DNA of 64,000 bases from Prunus persica. Lineage: Eukaryota; Streptophyta; Magnoliopsida; Rosales; Rosaceae. This document shows positions 11,126 through 23,492 of this stretch, piece after piece. The first letter of the stretch is position 1, and every line of letters starts with the position of its first letter. The stretch lies in contig NC_034012.1 in NCBI RefSeq assembly GCF_000346465.2, positions 16,550,789 through 16,614,788 on the forward strand. The letters run 5' to 3'. The position numbers and the translations under genes are program-made. The notes under the pieces were generated by a model. It was not told where the DNA came from, made no database searches, and saw nothing but the letters and a program-made list of their open reading frames with translations.

Positions 11126-13750
11126 TGACAGGACCCAACCGAATTCTCCCTCAAAACTCGTGTCAGACCCTGCTTCCCGTCCGGCATCCGAATGATGCTG
11201 AGCCCACTACTAAAATTTCACCTATCACCCATAAGTTTAAGAAAATAGGTCGAGACTTTTGCCAAAATTTGGGCAAAGTCTCCCTTGAAAAATAAGATTT
11301 ACCCAACTAATTTAATCAAAAAACAACAACAATTTAACCATTCCAACTGGCTGCACTCACAAGGTATAGCACCCACAAATTAGAAATGGCCTCCGGCCTC
11401 AAATTCAATCCTAAGTGGGAAATATCAGAGTAACTACTGAAGTTTAGTTTACAAAGTTAGTTTCCAAACAATGAAACGAAAATCGAGTCCTACTAAGTGA
11501 ACAGGCTAGGAATTCACCGACGACGGAGTAACTTATGTGGTCATCCAAACTTTGAGCTATCTACTTCCTGGGGGCGCAAAACAGTAAAGATGCGAGTGGA
11601 CAAAAAGACAGTTTTCTTGAAAATAAATATAGAGAACATACTAACGCTTCTATTTTCGCAAACCTCTGAAACTCACTAATACATTTGTAAATACACATAC
11701 AAGAATGAGATATGAAATATACAAATATACATAAAACATACTCGCAATTAACTGGTAAGTAGAAATACAATTAAGACATCAAATAATCGTTCAACAGAAA
11801 TCAAGTTTCGATCCATTTCTTTGAATTCAATAAAACAAGCAAGCCCAAAATACAATTCAACTGAATTCCAACCTCTCCACCGAAATATACCTATGGGAAA
11901 AACTGACCAACCCTGTGTAGACAACCGGCAAGGTAGCAGGGGAACATCCTGGGAACAATCATCACTAGGCAGACACTCGTGTTTGTAGTACGAGTATAGG
12001 TAATACACACACTGGCCGGACACCTACAGAGTAATCTCTATGCATGTACAGACAATCTCTACTGGCAGGACACCTATTGACATAGGTATAGGAAGAAACT
12101 ACTGGTCGGACACTTACCCACATAGGTACAAGTAATTTCCACTGCCCGGACACCTACCACCTTAGGTACAGGAATTACTCTGGCCGGACACCTACCACCG
12201 TAGGTACAAATATCCTAGTCATGTGTACATACTCTAGCAAAGTCAACCATTATATTTTTTTTCGAAGGCAATCGGGAATGGGTACCTAGGGTGGGTATGA
12301 AATCCATTCTCAACACTTTTTCATAGAAATTCCATTTTTTAGCAAATCCCTTTTTCCACTCTTTCTCAAATCCTTTCTTAGTTTTCTCAAAACAATACGA
12401 AATCCTTTCAAAACCATTCAAAATTCCAAGTATGCATCGATAAATAATTAAATAAACGAAACCCTTTTTTTAACCCGAGATTAAAACCCTAATTTCACTA
12501 TTTGACTTCCAACCAATAAAAATCTTATCAAAACATTCTCAAAGTAAATCTGAACAATAACCCACAATTAAAATCCTTACTAAATATTTAATTAAAAATC
12601 TCGCATACTTACCACCGTTAAACGTATATAACCATTCACAAACATTTTCCCAAACTCCCCAAGCAAATCACGTTTATCAACATGCATAATTGTTTAAAGT
12701 CATTTAGAACCAAAACCGAACGCTTGGAAAAATAAAAACCCAACTTACATCAGCCATAAACATTTAATAACTCTTTAGTTGTAAAAACCATCATAGCACG
12801 AAGGAAATTGTCAAAACCATAATTAAAACATAATTAAATCATTTTCACCACAAACCAAATCTTCATAAAGTAAACACCGGAAACAATCAATTCTTAAAAC
12901 ATTTTCTACAAGAATCATTTCAAAAAAATTGTTTATAAAATAAATGTCCACTCACACACGGTCCAAAGCACACTCAACCCTCTGCAGTTTCGTCTGAAGC
13001 GATTCGTTATGCCAACGAACCTATTTGAGAGAATACCATAATTAACTAAATAATCAAACCCAACATTGATTTTTAAATCAATACCCTAGCTCCCCGGACT
13101 CACAGTGGGTGCACGTCCTTTAAGAAAATCCACAAGGCCATTTTATTACTCAACAAGAGATGAGACGGTCTCAAAAGACCACTGGTAAACTATCCAGTCA
13201 AACTAGTCATTCTGGTCAACCGGGCCCGCTGCGTCCACGACCTCCGATTTCCAATCCAAAAGTTCCTACAAGTCCAACAGAGTTTACTAAATATGTCCCA
13301 AGAGTTTGGTCTCGATTGAGAGGACGGATCGCTCTTGATCGCATGATCGGACGGTTACCAATTTTCTTAACCCTAACCTCAATGATTCGTAGTATCCAAG
13401 ACACCGATTCTCGATCCGTGAACTCCTATATGATCCTAGAAGTACGGGAAACAACATACTTGGAATTGGCCCCAATCCAATGGTCCGAGCATATCGAACT
13501 CGGATATCGCCGCATAGGCATAAATCCGTTTGGCTGTCATACAATAACGAAATTTGAATCCGAGCATACCGTCACGCTCGGGATGACATGGGAACCAAAT
13601 CAGAATACTGCCATCACACCATGGCCCATGCGCTGGCAGCTCGTGGATAGCTTGAAAAATTTCCGGCGACAGAAAATCCTCAAATCACCCAACAATACCT
13701 ACACCTTCAAAGGGAGGAAACAGTACACTTTGGTTGACCACAACTTCAAC

Positions 13751-13789
<39 letters not shown>

Positions 13790-13986
13790 ACGCTTTTGTT
13801 GACCACAACTTCTTCATTAGAACTCTGATTTGAGCCCACTGAGTGAGCTCTACGCAACGGTGCCATTCAAATCCCCAAAATCCTTCCGATTAAAAAGTGA
13901 CCCTACTTCCATGGGCAAAATTATAATTTCATAAAAAGAGATTTAAATTGAATTAAATAATTAAAAATTAGGTCGGGGATGTTACA
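11126..13986 (-). mobile_element. Solo LTR B of the same Ty3/gypsy family
   Basis: On the minus strand the LTR starts TGTAACATCCCCGACC and ends CCTGTCA, 2861 bp. The perfect target duplication AAAGA occurs at 11121-11125 and 13987-13991. It contains a (GA)n run at 13753-13787 and short tandem repeats with CCGGACACCTACC near 12010-12210. ORFs inside are non-coding shadows. It is diverged from LTR A, so the two insertions are probably of different age or subfamily. Confidence 0.85.
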
Positions 13987-15013
13987 AAAGAAGGGGAAGA
14001 TAGGAGGAGGGGAAGAGGGGCCGTGGTCACCACCCACTCTCCCCCCTGTAGCTTCTTTGCGATTGGTTGTTGGCAAGAAGAAAGAGGACCAGGGTGCGGC
14101 TAGTCCTTGATATATTTATTATTAGTTATAGAATATGTGATTAAACTAACAGTCTATGTATTTTATTATGTAATTTTTCTACTTGTTCAGTCAAGGTTTT
14201 TTGTACTTCTATTTTTAATTGCTCAACTATATATAATGATTGAAATTCTACTTATTTTGCCTTTCAATCTATAAGATTTGTGAGGTTTTTTTATTTATTT
14301 TATGCTAGGAAATCTTTGAATATTTTTAGTATTATCTTATAATTGAGATGTTATACAGTCTAAATTTTTCCTAATTATATTTTACAGAATTTTTCTGAAA
14401 ATGATCAAAAAACTTAAGAATAATTCTATTATGTTTATTGCGTTCAAATTTAATACTTTTTGATTGGCTGATTAAAAGATCTATAATATTATTTCTAGTA
14501 TTATCGTGAGTTTATTAAGATCATAACATAATTATAATAGTTTTTATATGATGATGGTATTGCTAGTGATCTCGAGGTATTAGCGGTGTATTAACAATGG
14601 TCGATGTATGAACCATGTATCAACAATAAGAGCGGTGTATTAAAAGTGGTCGATGTATGAACTTCGTATTAGGAGTAAGAAAGAGTATGAAAAACAAAGG
14701 AAGTTTTATTGATTAAGAGACAAGGGGAGGGTACTGATATTTTTTTCTTCTATGATGTACTTCTCACTTCAAAGAGATTCGGGCATGGTCTGGTTCGATT
14801 CGGTTCTCACCTCAAATTAGAATCAGAATCATATTGTTGATCTGGTCTAATTTAGTCTGATTTTTATTAAGAATGACAGAGAGCCAAACCAATCCGAACC
14901 TCTCAAATTTTGGTTCAATTTTACTAGTTTCGTTTTAAACCGGAGCCCATTGCAAATATATATATTTTTTTGGTTTGGGCTTTTTAGCCTTAAAATATAT
15001 ACAAACCCATTTC
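13987..15013. other. A+T-rich spacer, no gene seen
   Basis: No supported gene. A short direct repeat occurs at about 14583-14612 and 14632-14661 (GCGGTGTATTAACAATGGTC, with AAAGTGGTC in the second). From 14788 a region rich in GGTTCGATTCGGTTC-type text resembles non-autonomous transposon debris, and similar text is seen at 21310-21510. Confidence 0.5.
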
Positions 15014-15253
15014 TATTATAAAACTAGAGGGAATTGTAGACAGCAATAAGAGGAAGAGAAATACAGAGAATTTGTTATATGACCTTATATCAACATATTT
15101 TATTCATCTTTGATAAGCGCCTATTTATAGGCTTACAATAGAGGTATTTAAGCCACAATTTATAACTACGAATTACAATAATAAGGGCATAGGTTACAAA
15201 GCAATAAGGGGCAGAGGTAATGGATATTATGGTGGTCATCCAGATTTATAACA
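15014..15253 (-). repeat. 3' LTR of the minus-strand copia derivative
   Basis: On the minus strand it starts TGTTATAAATCTGGATGACC. Its terminal ACA has mutated to ATA. Confidence 0.85.
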
Positions 15254-15465
15254 CTCCTCCTTGGATGTCCACCATATAATGACATTGTTGCCTCATTAAA
15301 AACTTTGCTTGGAAAACTTAGTGGGATAAAATCGAAGATAAGGAAAAAAGAGTGCAACTTTCTTCTGGATCATTGATATGGTGTTGGACACGCTCTTGTA
15401 TGTAGTAGAATTGGGATGCTCCCCTTGATTAATATCTCCCCTTGATTCTCATTAATTTATGGAAT

Positions 15466-15630
15466 TTATGCTTCAGAAAAAGCTTTGGTAAAAAGGTTCG
15501 CCAGATTATTTTGTGAACGAATTTGTTTAACTCCAATCTCTTGGCTTTTTTCTGAAACTATATCACCCTTCTCTGATTTGAGCAATACAAGCAACACTGT
15601 CTTCATACACGATCGTTTGTCACACTATTC
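15466..15630 (-). pseudogene. Copia RNase H remnant
   Basis: On the minus strand one frame gives IVYEDSVACIAQIREG, then after a deletion or frameshift EIGVKQIRSQNNLANLFTKA and a stop at 15466-15468. This is the conserved end of Ty1/copia pol (YEDNxAC motif and VKQIRSxxNLADLFTK). The segment that normally lies between the two blocks (around GDRTKHI) is missing. It shows that the element derives from an autonomous copia and supports the minus orientation. Confidence 0.8.
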
Positions 15631-18107
15631 GACTTTTTTTCACTTTTCAAATGATTGAACTCTTTAGTAGCATCGACAACTAATCTAATAGTTAGAATAT
15701 GTTATAACAATATCAAATTTGAATTCAAAATACTCAAACTCTTAGTGTTAACTCTTAATCAAGAATATCGTGGCACTTTATATCTTTCAAGGGGTCGCTT
15801 CATGAGATATATCTCAAATATTTCATGAGCTTTGAGGATCTCCATGTACCATACAGTCTTAATAAATATGCATTTAACACATACTATAAGTTTCGTGTTA
15901 AAATAACAACTGTACTAGAAATGTGGATGCATCTACGATGAGATGGGAGACTAAAACCATGTCTCTACCAGGAAACCTTATGTCATATTAGTGATCTTAT
16001 TTCACTTCACACACACCAATCCGTAACCTTCATACTTAACATTTGTTATTTGGTTTGTTATTTGGTGTTTGAGTTATAAGTTCAATATCCAACCCTTCAT
16101 ATTTAGTGATAAATGGAATTGCCTATTTTTATTTTTGGCCAATCACTTAACTTGTCGACATTCATGAAACGTGATTTAATATAATCATAGCCCTTGATTG
16201 TTGTAGTAGCTACTAATAAATCAAATGTATCATCGATTTGTGATCCCATAATTCTCATGTGTGCATGCATAATTTAGAAGCATCTCATTGCTTTGGGGTA
16301 CCAATGCCTCTTCAGGGGTTCTGTTGTCACTTATGGGACAAACATCTCTTTTAAGATGAATTATTTAGAATATGTGGATCATAACCTCCTATAGAGTATT
16401 CTTTTCAATAGGGCTTGAAATTTTCAAATAAACTCCACTTCTGGGGAGTTAAGTCTTTAGAACATATATTTATGTCATGCTCCAGGCATGCATTATATAT
16501 AGTCATGTATTGTCATGTTAATGAATTGTGATACGAGAATATCAATCCATGTCAGCTTATGTATAACTTATATATGCATTATCTTGATGAGACAAAAGCG
16601 GATTAATTCAACACTATTTCACGACGTTCTTTAGGAACTGCCATTTCTTCCCCTAAAGGCGGGAAAATTGTCTCAAAATATAGGAAAATAAACTCACCGT
16701 CATTATCAAGTCAAATTGATTGGATTGGATAATGTGGGAGTTGTGCTCGTAAGCGTCTTGACAATAGACAAATATATGACCATTTTAGTAGGCACATTCA
16801 GTAAAACTAGTGAAGTGATCCATAATTAAATGTTGTATAGGCTCACATATATCCCCTTGAATTATTTAAGGAAAGAGGGCTCAAAGTCAATTTTTGACCA
16901 AGATGATCTTATGACAGCTTTTATTTGTGAGCATGCTTTGCAATGATATTCCTTGGACAAGATAATATTTTGAGTCTTTAAACGATGTCCTTACAAATTT
17001 ATAAAATCTTATGTATCATTGTGGAATATAGATTGCCAAGACAGTCATGCCACAACATAAAAGTTATCCGGTCAATGAACTTTTGGTTCATGACATCATA
17101 ATCTTCAACCACTTTAATAGTTGTGTAATATTGAGGCCTCATGAACTTCTGGTTCATGACATCATAAATTTCCTATCCACAAAAGAAAGTAGGGAGTTTC
17201 TCCAATAGACACCTCTGGCTGTCAATATTGGGGTGGTAATACAAAACATTACTATTGTAAAACGAAATTAACTAATAACCCAACATAAATAAAATAAAAT
17301 TAGTAAAGTGATATAAACGAGGAATAAAATAAATAAATTAAAGACTATGAAATTCCAAGATAATCCAATATTAATGTGGATTCAATATGTAGATAAAACT
17401 ACAAGTTTAAGAATTAGATTCCCAACCAATTCAAGTTCATATAGGCACAAATAAATAATGAACTTCAAGTTTATATATAGTATTAAGATCCATGAAAAAC
17501 TATGAACTTCAGGTTCATATCAACATTTATTCGAAACTTCAAGTTCGAACACATAGATCTAAATAAATTAAATTAATAGTTGTGCTCTAAACTTCATACT
17601 CAAATCAATGTATATGCACTCGAAACTTCTGGTTTAGGTTCTTGACATATGTAGGCCTCATGGAATTCTGATTTTGATTAGTATAAAATCAAGGAGTTTC
17701 ATGTGCTTATGTGCTCTTTAAATTCGTGGAACTTCACGCGCTTAATTATTTGGAATCAATGAACTTCAGGTTCTAATTCAATAAAAAAAAAACTCCAAGT
17801 CTTAATCTTGTTATATGATGAGGATCGTGGAACTTTGGGCTCTGATCTTTTGTATAATACAAACTCATCATAACAAGCTGTAATTAATTAAGAGAATGCT
17901 TAAAATTAAATAAATAAACAAGTCCAAAAAAAAAAAATTATGGTACCATATTCAAGTGTAATAAGAATAAGAAACTTCTTTTTTTTTCTTAAATGAGCAT
18001 GATGAAGTCTGATGGTGAGTACAAAGAAACTCTATACCATGTGATGACTCTAACTCATATAAGAAAATGGAGAAATCAGAGAAAGAAAACATACCAAGAG
18101 CAATATA

Positions 18108-18119
18108 GTGCTGATAACG
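18108..18119 (-). other. Putative primer-binding site of the minus-strand element
   Basis: The minus strand reads CGTTATCAGCAC directly after the LTR that ends at 18120. It matches the site at 967-978 exactly over 12 bases although the LTRs of the two elements are unrelated. Confidence 0.6.
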
Positions 18120-18368
18120 TGTTATAAAACTAGAGGGAATTATAGACAGCAATAAGAGGAAGAGAAATACAGAGAATTTGTTCTATGACCTTATATCAAC
18201 ATATCTTATTCATCTTTGATAAGTGCCTATTTATAGGCTTACAATAGAGGTATTTAATCCACAATTTATAGCTACTAATTACAATAATAAGGGCATAGGT
18301 CACAAAGCAATAAGGGGCGGAGATAATGAATATTATGGTGGTCATCCACATTCCATAGATTTATAACA
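18120..18368 (-). repeat. 5' LTR of the minus-strand copia derivative
   Basis: On the minus strand it begins TGTTATAAATCTATGG and ends TAGTTTTATAACA. The sequence CCTATAAATAGG near 18227-18238 is a likely TATA-box region. Confidence 0.85.
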
Positions 18369-18394
18369 ATTTCATTTAATTCTTGCGTTTTATT

Positions 18395-18697
18395 TTTCAA
18401 CCTTCATCTCTCTTTGGTGAGAGTTTTATTTGTATTGTTATGGCTTGATTTTTTCAAACTTTATCTCTTTTTTCTTATTCTAAGTTTGCAATCTTAGTTG
18501 GGATGCCTATACCAGAGTTTCTTCGATCTTGCCTGATCGTTAGTGGATACATACTTGATTTTCTTAATTTTGATATTAGACCGCTCCGTATTGTAATGGC
18601 CCTTTTGTGGCTAGTTTGTATTGGCCTTTTGTGGCTAGTGGCTTTTTTGGCTGAATTATGAATGCAACCATAGAATTTCTCAAAAAAAAAAAAAAAA
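18395..18697 (+). mobile_element. LINE-like 3' end with A-tail
   Basis: About 300 bp ends in a poly(A) run (18681-18697). The text, including TTAGTTGGGATGCCTA and TAATGGCCCTTTTGTGGCTA, is clearly homologous to the reverse complement of 62785-63080. Recurrence at two sites with an A-tail indicates a 5'-truncated non-LTR retroposon. No ORF is present. Confidence 0.6.
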
Positions 18698-18989
18698 ACA
18701 TCACAGGATCCATTTCATTGTTCCTTTTTCCAATTTTTCTCCAACAAGTCACATAGAAAGAAGGAAATGAAACAAGCGGAGATTAGAAACCCAAAAGAAA
18801 TAATAAACATAAATGAGATCCAAAATATTTCATTTATCCTTCTATATGAATCTAAATAAAAAAATCATAAACAAACATGAATCTAATGAAACCCACACAA
18901 AAAATTTGGCATTTAAGTTGCTTTTAATTTATTTATTTTTATGAATTTTAAGTTTTAAAAATATTTTTAAAAATATTATATTATATTTA

Positions 18990-19195
18990 AAACTACGTGG
19001 CTTTATACCGTTGGATGTGTAGGCTCTACACATGTGCCACGTCAGTAATTTAACAGAAAATTTGACGGAAGCTAATGGCAGGGACCATTTTGATGTGTGG
19101 AGGGTAACCTTAAGAACCATTAGTGTCACAAAAAAAAATATTAGGGATGAATTGTGATAATTTCGTAAACCTCAAGGACCATTTATGATTTTTTT
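18990..19195 (+). repeat. Terminal fragment related to the MULE-like element at 50644
   Basis: The order GCCACGTCAGTAATTTAACA, GGGACCATTTTGATG, GTGTCACAAAAAAAAA, ATAATTTCGTAAACC parallels the right end of the 50644-51359 element. Only one end is present, so this is a relic. Confidence 0.5.
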
Positions 19196-19204
19196 TTTTT
19201 AAAA

Positions 19205-19332
19205 AGAAGCATATTTATGAAGCTCTTCATAGTCTTGCATGAGACTCTGATGCTTCAATATAGTCCTTGGATCGTCATAACCAGCTTATGAAAAAGGCTT
19301 CATAGCAAGAGGGTAGAAAGAAGCACAAAAAA

Positions 19333-19392
<60 letters not shown>

Positions 19393-19606
19393 GGAATCAT
19401 AAATAGGAAGAAGGAAGAGAAAGAGAGAAAGAAAAAGAAAAAGAAAAAGACAAAAAAGAGAAAGACAAAGTGAAGAAGAAAGACAGAGAAGTGGTAGACA
19501 AAGGAAAAAAAAAAGTAAAGATAAGGGAGAGAGAAATGAAAGAAAAAGTGGCTTCAGGGTTAGGTGTTGGTTAATGGGCTTTAGTTGTTGGGCTTGGGTA
19601 AGGTTA
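19205..19606. repeat. First copy of a ~440-bp tandem duplication
   Basis: The stretch starting AAGCATATTTATGAAGCTCT and ending GGGTAAGGTTA is repeated at 20888-21236. It includes a (GA)n microsatellite at 19340-19389. It was cut by the solo LTR at 19607. Confidence 0.8.
19340..19389. repeat. (GA)n microsatellite
   Basis: About 25 uninterrupted GA units; the matching run in the second copy of the duplication is at 21016-21059. Confidence 0.95.
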
Positions 19607-20806
19607 TGTCACCCCCCGGACTCGGGGGTCGGTAGAAATCCCGCATCCGGTGCGTGAGAAAATAAAAAGTAAAATAAAATAAAAAGAAATCAGAAATAGA
19701 GTTTAAAATAAACTTCTCTTATATAAAAAAATAGCTCCAAAATCCTACAACTTTACAAGAAATAAATAAAGCTCTGATACTCTCTAATTCAGCCTTAACT
19801 GGTTTAGTCCTTGTCTTGCCCACTAATTCATCTGAATAATTAAACAGGGTGAGGGATGAGCAACCACCGCTTAGTGAGTAGATTATGTAATATGCCAGTC
19901 AAGCAATGTCGTTTTACACACTCTAGAAAATAACATGAAAAGGTACATCAATCTAGATCATATCACATCATCCCTTCATATCTCGGTTATCCTTCATAGC
20001 ATGTAACCAACCACGTGACCCCTATTGGCCTCACTGCCCTATGTCCCCGTGTGGTACATCTGCCTCTCGGATACCCCAACATTGAAGTTCTCATGTTCCA
20101 TGAATAATACATAGTTCACAAATATTCCAATCAATATATATATATATAGTGTGAAAGGTTGCACCAAATAAGACATGCTTGACTTGAAATAGAGAGTCAT
20201 TTGTAAATAGAACAAATCCACGATAATTCATGGTTTTCATATTTTATCACAAAATAAGAACTTTTAGAATACATTACATAAACTACTCACCTCAATAATG
20301 AGAACCCTTAAAATAAATTGGCAAGACAACCCATCTACCTATCTCCATGTACTACCACGCATGCCGTGAAAACAATCAAAGAAAAAGGTTCCTATTTATA
20401 GTACTACATAGGCGGCAACTACTCTCCTTCAATTGGTCCAATGTATTGTAGTTGATAAGGTTTGGCTCCAAGTTTAGATAGCTGTTACTGGAGTGCCAAC
20501 ACCTCATGCTCAAAATAGAGCTTAGTCATCTAGGAATAATGACACTTGGAGTCTAAAGTTTGTTTTAGATAACAACTAGGCTATTGAACTTGGTCAAAAA
20601 GTAAAAAGATATAATATATACAGTTTCGATCTCTTGGACCACAGGAGTCTAAGAGATTGTGGTCACCCACCGTTGGATATTAATTCAATGGTTCAAAAAA
20701 GTTTTTTAAAAGGAGTGTAAGAGTGAGTGAACCGTTGAATTTACATCCAATGGTGAGTAACCACAAATCTCTTGGACCCTTGTAGTCTAAGAGATCAGGA
20801 CTGATA

Positions 20807-20837
<31 letters not shown>

Positions 20838-20846
20838 GGTTTCACA
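19607..20846 (-). mobile_element. Solo LTR D, gypsy-like
   Basis: A 1240-bp unit begins TGTCACCCCCCGGACTCG and ends TTTCACA on the plus strand, flanked by the perfect duplication GGTTA (19602-19606 and 20847-20851). It has no internal domain. I infer minus orientation because LTRs A and B have a comparable G-rich block preceding the GAGTGG-like text on the plus strand and end CCTGTCA on the minus strand; here the minus strand ends GGTGACA. Confidence 0.75.
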
Positions 20847-20851
20847 GGTTA

Positions 20852-21013
20852 GATATTGACAGTTGGGCATATTATGAAAATTCCACAGAAGACATATTTA
20901 TGCAGCTCTTCATAGTCTTGCATGAGACTTATGCTTGAATCTAGTCTTTGGATCGTCATAACCAGCTTATAAAGAAGGTTTCATAGAAAGAGGGTAGAGA
21001 GCACATAAAAAAA

Positions 21014-21060
<47 letters not shown>

Positions 21061-21290
21061 CATAATCATAAAGAGGAAGATGAAAGAGAAAAAGAGAAAG
21101 AAAGAAAGAGAAAGAAGAAGAAAAGGAGAGAGAAAAAGAAGAAGAAGGACAGAGAAGTGGCGGACAAAGTAAAAAAAAGTGGCTCTAGGGTTAGATGTTG
21201 GTTAATAGGCTTTAGTTGTTGGGTTCGGGTAAGGTTAGATGTTGAAAGTTGGGCTTGGGAAGTGAGAAAAATCATGGGATTAGTAGTTGG
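20852..21290. repeat. Second copy of the tandem duplication
   Basis: From 20888 it repeats the order of 19205-19606 (TCTTCATAGTCTTGCATGAG, GGATCGTCATAACCAGCTTA, GA microsatellite at 21016-21059, GGGTAAGGTTA). 20852-20887 joins on to the first copy once the solo LTR is removed. Confidence 0.8.
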
Positions 21291-21930
21291 GCCACCAAAA
21301 TATATTCATATTTTTATTTTTTATTTGATTCCTTTTGGTTTAGTCTGATCCGGTTTTTAAAGATGTTAAACTGAAATTGGAATCGGTTGAATCAATCTCT
21401 TTTTGATTTTTGGTCAACTCAACCCGATTTTTGATCAACCCGGTTTTTTCCCTTTTTTTCAATCCAATTCAACCCGGTTTCTGGTTTTCCAGTTTGAATG
21501 CCCACCCCTAGTGCTTGCCTCAAAGCTCCTGTTAATTGCCTTATAAATTGACATTTCACAACATTGCAAGACATTCACATTCACATCACACTACTTCACA
21601 TACAAATAAACAACACACCGCTTCACATGCACACACAAAGACGAAGCGTGCATTTCAAATCATTCAAATAAATTAAAAGTACGTACACCTCTTCATATTG
21701 GGTTCACATGTTTCTGTTCCAATTTTTTTTTTCAATCGTACGTAGGGATCAAAGGTCTTTTGTTGCTGAAGATAGTTGTGTCTTTATGGAGTATTTTTTT
21801 CTCACCTTGAAATTGCAGGAACGTCCAAGTTGCTCCCATCATGAGCTTTCCTTGCAGGTGAGCACCGAACATTTTGCAGCTGAATTTACAGAAGCTCTCT
21901 TTTTTGGGGTGCTAGAAAGAAACCAACCAC

Positions 21931-23444
21931 ATGGACATGGCTGAGTCTTCCACTATTGCCAAGATAGAGTTAGGATCCACAACTGTCCAAGAGCTGCTCG
22001 CCAAAGGCAAAGGCAAAGGGGAACAAGTGCCAGATAAATATATCCATAAAGTTACAGACGGTTGCATTGGAGCCCCAAGCGCTTCTTCTGCCGCGTTGAT
22101 GGATATTCCAGTCATTGATCTTGGCCTCCCCCTCACACCTTCCTCAATCACTGCACAACAACTTGATAAACTTCGATCAGCTCTTACCACATGGGGTTGC
22201 TTTCAGGTCTGAATTCAAACAACTTGTACGTAAACAATTTTTAGTTCAGGAAACTTGGTACAAAGGTCTAGATTTGAAAGCATATCCCAGGATGTTTATA
22301 CTTATTTCCCTGCTTTTTGTTTGATTTGATCCACCTGTATGTAATGTAAACCATGTTTGAGGATTCTTTAATTTGGTGTTGAAGGTAATAAACCATGGCA
22401 TGACTCTTGAATTCCTAGACAAGGTTCGCGAAATGGCAAAACAATTTTTTGCACTTCCAGTGGAAGAGAAGCAGAACTACTTGAGGCAAGTCAACGATAC
22501 TGAAGGATATGGGAGCGACATGGTTTTTTCAGAACAACAAACACTTGATTGGACTGACCGGCTATACCTTTCTGTATATCCAGAAGACCGCCGAAAGTTC
22601 AAATTTTGGCCTCAAAACCCCAAATCTTTTAGGTAACTTGTGTTTGCTATACATGTATCTTCTTCCTTCACATTGAAGCAATAAGCATATCATGATCCCT
22701 CAGAGTTCAACATATATTATTACTGCAGTGAAACTTTAGACCAATATACGATGAAGTTACAAGTGGTAACAAAAACTGTCCTGGAGGCCATGGCAAGGTT
22801 ATTGAATTTGGATGATAATTGCTTTCGGGACCTGTATGTAGAACACGGAAAAATGGATGTGAGGTTTAACTTGTATCCCCCGTGTTCAAGGCCTGATGTC
22901 GTCCTGGGTGTGAAACCGCATGCGGATGGAACAATAATCACCCTTCTCTTGCAAGACAAACAAGTCGAAGGTCTTCAGTTTCTTAAAGACGATCAGTGGT
23001 TTAGATCTCCCATTGTTCCTGAGGCGCTTCTCATTAATGTTGGTGATCAGGCAGAGGTAAATAAAATGTTCTTTCTCAACCTGTTCAATTATTGGTTTTA
23101 ACTTTTAAAGCAATGCCTAAAGAGTAAAGCTTAATTGAAATTTGGTGAGTAATTGAAAGCTAAAAATGCACCCTTTTGATTGTTCATTTCCTTGTGATAC
23201 ACAGATATTGAGCAATGGAAAATTCAAGAGCCCTATACACAGGGTAGTGATAAATCCAGACAAAGAGAGGATCTCTTTGGCTGCCTTCTGCATCCCTGAA
23301 TCAGATAAAGAGATTGAACCCTTTGAAAGCCTGGTAAATGAGTCAACGCCGAGATTATACAAAATGGTGAAAGATTATTCTGGCGTCTTTTTCGAATACC
23401 ACTACCAGCAGGGGAGGAGACCAATAGAAGCAGCAAAAATTTGA
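21931..23444 (+). CDS. 2-oxoglutarate/Fe(II)-dependent dioxygenase, SRG1-like, copy 1
   Basis: Four exons with GT/AG borders: 21931-22206, 22385-22632, 22729-23056, 23205-23444, joining in frame to 363 residues, a normal length for the DOXC/SRG1-like group. An N-terminal DIOX_N region (IPVIDLGLPLTPSS) leads to the jelly-roll domain. Iron ligands are His239 and Asp241 (KPHADG) and His296 (SPIHRV); the 2-oxoglutarate site is Arg306-x-Ser308 (ERISLAAF). Such cytosolic enzymes hydroxylate, demethylate or desaturate specialised metabolites or hormones; the substrate cannot be read from sequence. The start is the first of two in-frame ATGs, and a conserved 5' leader (about 21809-21930) is shared with copies 2 and 3. 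It is the most diverged of the three copies, with about 12 extra N-terminal residues. Confidence 0.92.
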
Positions 23445-23452
23445 AGTTACCC

Positions 23453-23492
23453 TTAAAAATTACGCTGGCATCTATTTCGAATACTACTACCT
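23453..23492 (+). repeat. Duplicated exon-4 fragment downstream of copy 1
   Basis: Just after the stop codon, the run AAAAATTACGCTGGCATCTA followed by TTTCGAATACTAC repeats a part of exon 4. It is closer to the version in copies 2 and 3 (AAAAATTATGTTGGCATCTA) than to copy 1's own exon, which has GATTATTCTGGCGTC here. Confidence 0.75.

Larger units (their letters stand above)
15014..18368 (-). mobile_element. Deletion-derivative Ty1/copia element
   Basis: LTRs at 15014-15253 (240 bp) and 18120-18368 (249 bp) are close copies; the length difference is mainly a 9-bp indel. The target duplication ATTTC is perfect at 15009-15013 and 18369-18373. On the minus strand the primer site CGTTATCAGCAC (18108-18119) follows the 5' LTR, and the purine tract CCAAGGAGGAG (15254-15264) abuts the 3' LTR. 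Of the pol gene only the RNase H tail is recognisable (15466-15630). The region around 17050-17860 is filled with degenerate copies of a GAACCTGAAGTTC motif. Confidence 0.88.

Noticed and set aside
11998..12215. Short tandem repeats with CCGGACACCTACC as a regulatory array
   Set aside because: They are inside solo LTR B, and I see no reason beyond local tandem duplication.
13160..13828. A 222-codon plus-strand ORF
   Set aside because: It lies wholly inside solo LTR B, ends in a GA repeat, and has no recognisable domain; the LTR borders and target duplication explain the sequence.
14788..21510. A large hAT element spanning both GGTTCGATTCGG-like regions
   Set aside because: The two regions are alike in style, and 21510 has a GCCCACCCCTA end, but I could not match termini or a target duplication, so I left them as unassigned debris.
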